Assembly: GCF_007097145.1 (NCBI RefSeq)
Contig: NZ_VJVZ01000010.1
Coordinates: 158,000 to 221,999 of the forward strand
Length of the DNA stretch: 64,000 nt
Direction: 5' to 3'
Source of the DNA: Flavobacterium zepuense
GTDB lineage: Bacteria > Bacteroidota > Bacteroidia > Flavobacteriales > Flavobacteriaceae
How positions within the stretch are numbered: the stretch's first letter is position 1; the number at the start of each line of letters is the position of its first letter. Below the pieces are notes generated by a model, which made no database searches, was not told where the DNA came from, and was given only the letters and a program-made list of their open reading frames with translations. Shown piece by piece: positions 58,615 through 64,000 of the stretch. The translations under genes and the position numbers were made by a program.

Positions 58615-59259
58615 TTATTTAAGTGCAGTTTTTATAGTTTCTTTAAGCTCGCTTAAAATCATTGCGGTTGCCCCCCAAACAATATGCTCCTCTACTTTAA
58701 AAGCCGGCACCATAATATTATTTTTAATATACGATGTTTGCATGGGTACACTTACAACTATAGAGTCATCCAAAAAAACATCCAGCGGCAGCTCTATAAG
58801 CTGGGCAACTTCATCAGGGTTGGGTTTAAATTCAGGCACGGATAGGGACAGCCCTAAAAACGGTGCTACCACAAAATTGCTGGGCGGTATGTAAATATCA
58901 GTAAAAGGCATTACAATATCAATATTTATTGGCTCAACCCCTATTTCCTCAAAGGTTTCGCGCAGGGCAGTATCGGCAAGATCTTTATCGGTAACTTCTG
59001 CCTTACCTCCGGGAAATGATATTTGCGCCGAATGGATGCCGGGATAGGTATTGCGTTTTATGAGTATAAGGTGAGTATTGTTATTTTTAGGGTAAAACAG
59101 CATCATAACAGCCGATTTCCTGGGGTTGTACTTAGAGTAATCTTCTACACCCAGCGTTTGCTGCCGTTCGATAGGTGCCATTTTTATGTGCGCATTAACC
59201 GCAGGCAGCTGCTGATTTAGTATTTTTGGGATTAATTTTGTAAATTCGGAAAAAAGCAT
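58615..59259 (-). CDS. Nudix hydrolase, probable CoA pyrophosphatase
   Basis: A 214-residue enzyme. The CoA-pyrophosphatase signature HLILIKRNTYPGIHSAQISF leads into the Nudix box GGKAEVTDKDLADTALRE followed by TFEEIGV (about 80-105). The family hydrolyses CoA and its derivatives to 3',5'-ADP and phosphopantetheine. The length is normal. It is the only gene in its transcript, divergent from the DUF4268 gene. Confidence 0.9.
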   Translation of the reverse strand: MLFSEFTKLIPKILNQQLPAVNAHIKMAPIERQQTLGVEDYSKYNPRKSAVMMLFYPKNNNTHLILIKRNTYPGIHSAQISFPGGKAEVTDKDLADTALRETFEEIGVEPINIDIVMPFTDIYIPPSNFVVAPFLGLSLSVPEFKPNPDEVAQLIELPLDVFLDDSIVVSVPMQTSYIKNNIMVPAFKVEEHIVWGATAMILSELKETIKTALK

Positions 59260-59325
59260 CTTTCAACATTAAAATCTATAATGCTAAAGATACTTTAAAA
59301 ACCCGCTGTAAAAAAGTAAAAAACA

Positions 59326-59769
59326 ATGTTTAGTAAAGCAGAAGCACAACTAATGAAAAAGGAGTTTTGGACAGCCTTCGCCGAAATGTATCCGAGAAAA
59401 TGGCTGTTGTATGACACCAAAATAAAAGATGTTACCTTTAAATTTTATGTAGATAATAAAAAGGCCCAGGTTATGCTGGAAATTGAGCCTAAAGATGACG
59501 AGAAACGCAAAATTTACTATGAAAAAATAGAGTCCCTTAAAGGCATATTGCTTGAAGATTTTTTACCCGAAGCCGTGTTTGAAAAAGACTATTACCTTGA
59601 GACAGGTAAAGCCGTGAGCCGTATATGGGTAGAACTAAACGGCATAAGCCTTTACAACCGTGCCAGCTGGGCCATGATATTTAGGTTTTTTAGCCTTAAT
59701 ATGGATGCCTTTGAACGTTTTTTTTATGAGTATGAAGACTACATAAAAGACCTTGACATTAATACATAA
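59326..59769 (+). CDS. DUF4268 family protein
   Basis: A 147-residue cytoplasmic protein made almost wholly of a DUF4268 domain (PF14088): MKKEFWTAFAEMYPRKWLLYD, KDVTFKFYVDNKKAQVMLEI, SRIWVELNGISLYNRASW and a C-terminal helix. In some bacteria the domain is fused to nuclease-like domains, but here it stands alone. The function is unknown. A short terminator overlaps the end. Confidence 0.85.
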   Translation: MFSKAEAQLMKKEFWTAFAEMYPRKWLLYDTKIKDVTFKFYVDNKKAQVMLEIEPKDDEKRKIYYEKIESLKGILLEDFLPEAVFEKDYYLETGKAVSRIWVELNGISLYNRASWAMIFRFFSLNMDAFERFFYEYEDYIKDLDINT

Positions 59770-59770
59770 A

Positions 59771-59793
59771 AAAAATCCCACTATGGGGATTTT
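59771..59793 (+). terminator. Short terminator after DUF4268
   Basis: A stem AAAATCCC / GGGATTTT; the T run is short. Confidence 0.55.
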
Positions 59794-60057
59794 AAAGAAA
59801 ACTAACTCTATTAACGTTTTTCTGTACAAACAATCCCCATAAACAAGTCTTTATAATACCATTACTTACTACAAGGCCCGGCTATACACACGGCGGGGAG
59901 TTGTTTTGTGCTTTCCTGAAAATTAGTAATTAATAGTTGGATGTAGTTTTGTTAGTTTCCTACCAAATATACCATCTTACATTTTTGTAAGCAAATTCTA
60001 CCGTTACGGAAAATCCGCAATTAACATTTCTTTATAATTATAAAGAAACGTATAGTA
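59794..60057. other. Intergenic region without a recognised gene
   Basis: About 260 bp between two convergent terminators. A locally G/C-rich patch (CACACGGCGGGGAG, about 59888) stands out in otherwise AT-rich DNA, but no RNA fold or gene was recognised. Confidence 0.5.
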
Positions 60058-60088
60058 ATAAAAAATCCCCTCTAGTAAGGAGGGGATT
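60058..60088 (-). terminator. Terminator of the T9SS type B gene
   Basis: A stem AATCCCCTC / GAGGGGATT is followed on the minus strand by a T run. Confidence 0.85.
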
Positions 60089-60115
60089 CTCTAAATAAGT
60101 TAAATCAAAAGCAAA

Positions 60116-63100
60116 TTATCGCAGCATGGCAAAGTGGCCTCTATATTCTTTACCATCTTCTCTCGTAACCACAAACCAGTAATCTGTTGAAGGTAGTTGG
60201 ATGCCGTTAAGAGTACCGTCCCAACCTTTAGAGGCTGAGCCGAACGCGGTTATGATTTTACCATACCTATCCATAATAACAACTTTCATGTGGGGTTCCT
60301 TGGCAGCATATCGTATGTTCCAGGTGTCATGAGCGCCGTCTCCATTAGGGGTAAAATAATTTGGATAATTTAACAAAACAATTTCTTTAGTATCCTGCCC
60401 GCAACCGTGGGCATCTTTAACATACACAGTATACACACCTGCCTCAAGGCCTGTAAATACATTTTCATGCTGGTAGTTAACACCATCAAGAGAGTATAAC
60501 ATTTCTGCACCTTCGCCGGTAGCATAAATAGTGATCATATTTTCATCCTGAGTCCAGTCCTGAGTATCTATCTTTTTAATTTCAGGAGTTTCAGATCCTT
60601 TTATCTCAACTTCAGCATAGCTGTCACAGCTTGTAGTGCCATAACCGTTTTCTGCAATCAGGCTGTATATTCCGGGCTCTGTAACATAAATGTTTTGTGT
60701 AGTTGCACCGTTAGACCATAAGTAGCTGCTAAAACCTGCATTAGCTTTTAACAGTATCCTGCCTTCGTTACATATGGTACCTACTGTAGCAATAGTTGCC
60801 TCCCTGTACTGGCCAATAAATAACTTAAATGATGTTACACCGTGGCATAAAGAAATTTCGTTATGAACAAGCCTTGCAAATATTTCTTCGCCGTTACCTG
60901 TGCTCATGTGTAAAGCAGGTATTGCGTTAACACCCAGGTCGGCATCTTCAAAAGTAGCGTGGTAGGTAATTGTATACATTACACTGTTGCTGTTTAAAGG
61001 CCCAAGGATATCATCATCCTGATCTTTTAAGTTAAACTGGTAGTTACCACCGTTGTTGGCTTCTATACAAAGCACAAGGTCTTCCGGCTGTGTAGCATCG
61101 GCAATAGACGGCAGCGTTTGTACATTAAAGCCCTGAGTAACAATATTACCACAATCGTCTTCTATCTGGAAAACATATTCTGCCGGTGCAAGGTCTACAA
61201 ATATGTTGCTTGTGCCGTTATCAAAAGAAAAAGGGGCGCCATTTTTCTCAATGATCTTATAAGCGGTAACCTGTCCTGTAACATCAAGGAATACATCATT
61301 TGGTTTACCAACACATGCAAGTGAGTAGGCTGTATTTATGCTAAACTGATCAGTATACGTAAACTCGCCCAACACACTTAAACAAATTGTATTAGCTGAA
61401 GAAGCGTTGCTAAATGTTTCAAATTTCTTAAGTATCCTGAATTTTCCCGTAAGGTTAAGATTGTTTCTAACTACGTAGTTTATAAGTTTAAAACTATTTG
61501 CAGTTACCGGTACTTCACCCTCTGTATATAATGTGCCGTTGTACATATTGCCCCAGGCATTGCTCTCAGGATAATATTTTTGCATCCAGTATGTAGCACC
61601 TTCGGTACCATTACTACTATCTGTAACTTTAATAGAGAAGCTACCACAACTTGCATTGTACACAAAATTGTCTGTAGCCGGGGTATATCCTAATACGTCA
61701 ATAGTTTTTTCTTTAACAATACCACAAATATCTGTAGCAGTAAATGTGTATGTACCTTCCGGCAGGTTGCTCATATAAAAATCACCGTTTGCTATAATAT
61801 TGGCCGATACATCATATGGTAAAGATTGTGCAAAGGCAGTAGGCGCAGCTGTAATTTGAACATTTGTAAGATCTCCGTTACCACTTTGATATCTAACTGT
61901 ACCAAAACCAGGGTCGCATGCCGGCAGTGTTACAAGGAAAAAGTCTTTTTCTACAAAAGGCGGAACTGTTATATTTTTTGAGTAAGTAAAGCCACAATCA
62001 TCTGTAAAAGTAATTGTATAGGCACCTATAGGCATATTTAAGAGATTAAGTTCTCCCTGAGTGTTTATTATAGATGATACATCTTGTGGCAGTGCCTGTG
62101 TTTGTGTATAAGCAGCCGGAGCGGCAGTTATAATTGCATTAACAATTTTAGTATCTGGTACAGATAGGTTTATCCTTCCAAATAAGGAAAAACACCCATT
62201 GTTAGTTGCACTTGCAGATGGTACAGGCTTAACAAATTCTATAAGCAGGGTTTCGGTATCAGTCCTTCCGCAAGAATCTGTAATCTCTACAACATAAGTA
62301 CCAAAAGGAACCGGGTTGGTTGTACTGCCATAACTTACAGTAGATGCTGTGAAGGGGCCTGCAGGGGTGTTATTAAACGCTGCAGGGTTAAAGCCTGCAG
62401 GTACACTTATAAAGTTAACCGTATAAGAACCCACATATCTTGAAACATTAAGTTTTAAGTATTTATTTGCACATGGTGCAGTTGCCGGAGCAAGAGATAG
62501 TATTACAGCAGGATCTACCACAAAACTATTTGCATATACCGCAGAACAGCCATCGGTAACTTTAAGTTCATAAGTATAAGACTGTGTTTGATAACGAGGC
62601 AGCACTGCAGATACCGTTAACGAATTTGGATCACCTTCAGCAAAATATTGATCTATAACTATTTCGTTACCACTTATGTCAAGAGCCGATAGCGTATGCT
62701 TCACCGTTAGCGGATAGCTTATAGTCCCGGCAGATGGTGTAATGGTATTATTTACCGTAAAAGAATCGCAAAGCGGATTTGTAGCATCAGGGTAAGTAGC
62801 ATCTGATATATTAAGTACTGCATTTATTAAAGATAGTGTGTAGGTTTTAACTTTACCTACACCACAGTTATTAAACACCCTTACTTTATAGGTACCTGCT
62901 GGTAGCGCTTCAAATATATTAGATGTTTGCATAGGCCTTAAAACGGGACCTGCAATAATTTCGCACGAGGCAAAAGTACCCGATGTAGTTTCTACCAGGA
63001 TACTGCCACCTGTAGCACAGTTTTGATTTTCTGAAGACAGCGTAAACACAAGAGGCACGATTGCACTTGCTATGGTTACAGTTTGTTCTTTTGTACCAAG

Positions 63101-63388
63101 CTGGCTCCCTAAAGATTGTAATGCAACAACTTTATAAGTGCCCGATCCTAAGCTACCAAGGTATGGTGTGGTTAAAACAGCCACAGAGCTGGTCGTATTA
63201 GGCAACTTATACACCTTATAAAGCATAGATGCTCCCGGGGTGGTATTAGATACCGTAAAAGTTAATGAGCCATTACCTAAACAGGTTTCATCTGTCTTAG
63301 TAACCGACAGGTTAAAGTTTGTTACCTGAGCATTTACAAATGCTGTAAAGAATAACAAAATCAATGTAGCTAATTTAATTTTTTTCAT
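60116..63388 (-). CDS. Large T9SS type B cargo protein (gliding-motility-associated C-terminal domain)
   Basis: A 1090-residue secreted protein with a signal peptide (MKKIKLATLILLFFTAFVNAQ); ATG at 63388 is taken over the in-frame ATG at 63412. The body holds about nine Ig/SprB-like beta modules with motifs such as GTYKVRVFNNCG, PEGTYTFTATDICG and YVFQIEDDCG. A final Ig module (GVYTVYVKDAHGCGQ) precedes the C-terminal type B sorting domain: NYFTPNGDGAHDTWNI, VVIMDRYGK, GWDGTLNGIQLPSTDYWFVV. Such proteins are moved by the T9SS, and some, such as SprB, act as gliding adhesins. The C-terminal domain differs from the type A domains of the three other cargo proteins. Confidence 0.92.
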   Translation of the reverse strand: MKKIKLATLILLFFTAFVNAQVTNFNLSVTKTDETCLGNGSLTFTVSNTTPGASMLYKVYKLPNTTSSVAVLTTPYLGSLGSGTYKVVALQSLGSQLGTKEQTVTIASAIVPLVFTLSSENQNCATGGSILVETTSGTFASCEIIAGPVLRPMQTSNIFEALPAGTYKVRVFNNCGVGKVKTYTLSLINAVLNISDATYPDATNPLCDSFTVNNTITPSAGTISYPLTVKHTLSALDISGNEIVIDQYFAEGDPNSLTVSAVLPRYQTQSYTYELKVTDGCSAVYANSFVVDPAVILSLAPATAPCANKYLKLNVSRYVGSYTVNFISVPAGFNPAAFNNTPAGPFTASTVSYGSTTNPVPFGTYVVEITDSCGRTDTETLLIEFVKPVPSASATNNGCFSLFGRINLSVPDTKIVNAIITAAPAAYTQTQALPQDVSSIINTQGELNLLNMPIGAYTITFTDDCGFTYSKNITVPPFVEKDFFLVTLPACDPGFGTVRYQSGNGDLTNVQITAAPTAFAQSLPYDVSANIIANGDFYMSNLPEGTYTFTATDICGIVKEKTIDVLGYTPATDNFVYNASCGSFSIKVTDSSNGTEGATYWMQKYYPESNAWGNMYNGTLYTEGEVPVTANSFKLINYVVRNNLNLTGKFRILKKFETFSNASSANTICLSVLGEFTYTDQFSINTAYSLACVGKPNDVFLDVTGQVTAYKIIEKNGAPFSFDNGTSNIFVDLAPAEYVFQIEDDCGNIVTQGFNVQTLPSIADATQPEDLVLCIEANNGGNYQFNLKDQDDDILGPLNSNSVMYTITYHATFEDADLGVNAIPALHMSTGNGEEIFARLVHNEISLCHGVTSFKLFIGQYREATIATVGTICNEGRILLKANAGFSSYLWSNGATTQNIYVTEPGIYSLIAENGYGTTSCDSYAEVEIKGSETPEIKKIDTQDWTQDENMITIYATGEGAEMLYSLDGVNYQHENVFTGLEAGVYTVYVKDAHGCGQDTKEIVLLNYPNYFTPNGDGAHDTWNIRYAAKEPHMKVVIMDRYGKIITAFGSASKGWDGTLNGIQLPSTDYWFVVTREDGKEYRGHFAMLR

Positions 63389-63412
63389 ACTGCTTGTAAT
63401 TTTCCTTGTCAT

Positions 63413-64000
63413 TTAAAAAACTTAGTTTTTGTTATGATATAACATTCACTCAATATTGAGTTTTCATCATCATCTACACTGCAATATTATAAAAAAAAAA
63501 CATATAAATAGTTGATTTATAAGTAGTTAGACTTGTAATTCGTCGATGGTTTTTGTAATATCTACATATTAAATATTTCTTAAAACATACAATTGACTAA
63601 ATATCAGATGCTTAACTAAACTTTAAGAAGTAGTTGTTAATATTTGAATAATGTTAAAATTTATCTTTTTATCGAAAAAATTAATAAATTTTGATTTTTT
63701 AATACATTAAACTCAAATAATTAAGTTAATATTTAAGAATAATAAAATATAAAACGAAAACATAACCTACTATGTATTAGGAATTTACTGTCATTTTTAA
63801 CAAAAATTTTAGAATTTCTGCGTAAAATGCTTCATAATGAAGTTTTGTAATCAATATTTAAAAATCAAAGATGATTTAACAGCCTGTTTAAGTTGACAGA
63901 AGTGAGGGATTTATAATTTGAAGATCACTAAGAGGTGATTGAATAATATTCTACTATGGAATAGATAACTATCCAATTAGCCAACTTTGGGATATATCCC
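63413..64000. other. AT-rich region at the window end
   Basis: About 590 bp with no convincing gene or exact -7 box. A small palindrome CTCAATATTGAG lies near 63452 and GGGATATATCCC at 63989-64000. A minus-strand frame open at the window edge stops near 63935; it is too short to judge. Confidence 0.5.

Noticed and set aside
59880..59910. Locally G/C-rich patch that might be part of an RNA element
   Set aside because: No extended stem or known riboswitch signature could be seen around it.
63935..64000. Minus-strand open frame at the right window edge
   Set aside because: Only about 20 codons are visible with no recognisable protein pattern; it could be chance.

Overview
The window looks like a chromosomal segment from a member of the Flavobacteriaceae (Bacteroidota), probably Flavobacterium or a close relative. 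The evidence is a low G+C sequence with AT-rich intergenic DNA, many promoters of the Bacteroidota type (TTTG near -33, TAnnTTTG near -7), few Shine-Dalgarno sequences, type IX secretion (T9SS) cargo proteins with type A and type B sorting domains, the T9SS factor PorD, a split transketolase, an RprXY-like two-component pair and many Bacteroidota lipoproteins. No phage, transposase, rRNA or CRISPR array was seen. The order is that of a stable core chromosome with scattered small repeat elements.

Layout. 1-3600: start of an LpoB-like lipoprotein, an FKBP-like lipoprotein, an S4 RNA-binding protein, a PRPP-binding phosphoribosyltransferase, shikimate kinase, two identical tRNA-Lys genes and a tRNA-Leu. 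3.9-9.4 kb: DUF1345 membrane protein, a small secreted protein, an OmpR-type regulator with its histidine kinase, CoaE and a family 2 glycosyltransferase. 9.4-23.9 kb: three consecutive giant secreted T9SS proteins on the minus strand, built from FN3, GEVED, IPT and Ig-like modules and sharing near-identical DNA segments. 24-31 kb: FabV, RecN and the bamD-rpoZ-coaBC-porD operon. 31-34 kb: DapA with a small partner, then a two-gene 5'-nucleotidase. 34-45.6 kb: catalase, tandem DUF4197 proteins, a DoxX-like / vitamin K carboxylase-like (HTTM) / thioredoxin-like cluster, a metal-receptor protein, PyrF and the split transketolase. 46-53.7 kb: Tgt, LptF/G permease, an EamA transporter, AccA, DnaB and PepD. 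53.7-59.8 kb: a DUF433/DUF5615 toxin-antitoxin-like pair, a thioredoxin-like 2Fe-2S protein, a DUF3810 putative metalloprotease, an ECF sigma factor with a membrane partner and a TraB/GumN protein, an acyltransferase, a Nudix CoA pyrophosphatase and DUF4268. 60-63.4 kb: a T9SS type B cargo protein.

How the genes relate. Envelope biogenesis is a recurring theme (BamD, LptF/G, LpoB-like, PorD, acyltransferase). PorD belongs to the machine that should export the four large cargo proteins. Coenzyme A synthesis is represented twice (CoaBC and CoaE), and CoA turnover once (Nudix).

The observations most worth a second look are: a tRNA-guanine transglycosylase that lacks all three zinc-binding cysteines; the DoxX/HTTM/thioredoxin cluster, which resembles the parts list of a vitamin K cycle; a 5'-nucleotidase split in reversed order with a different export signal on each half; a ~100-bp dispersed repeat made of two units exactly 73 bp apart; two MITE-like inverted-repeat elements; and helically phased DnaA-box-like 9-mers in front of dnaB.
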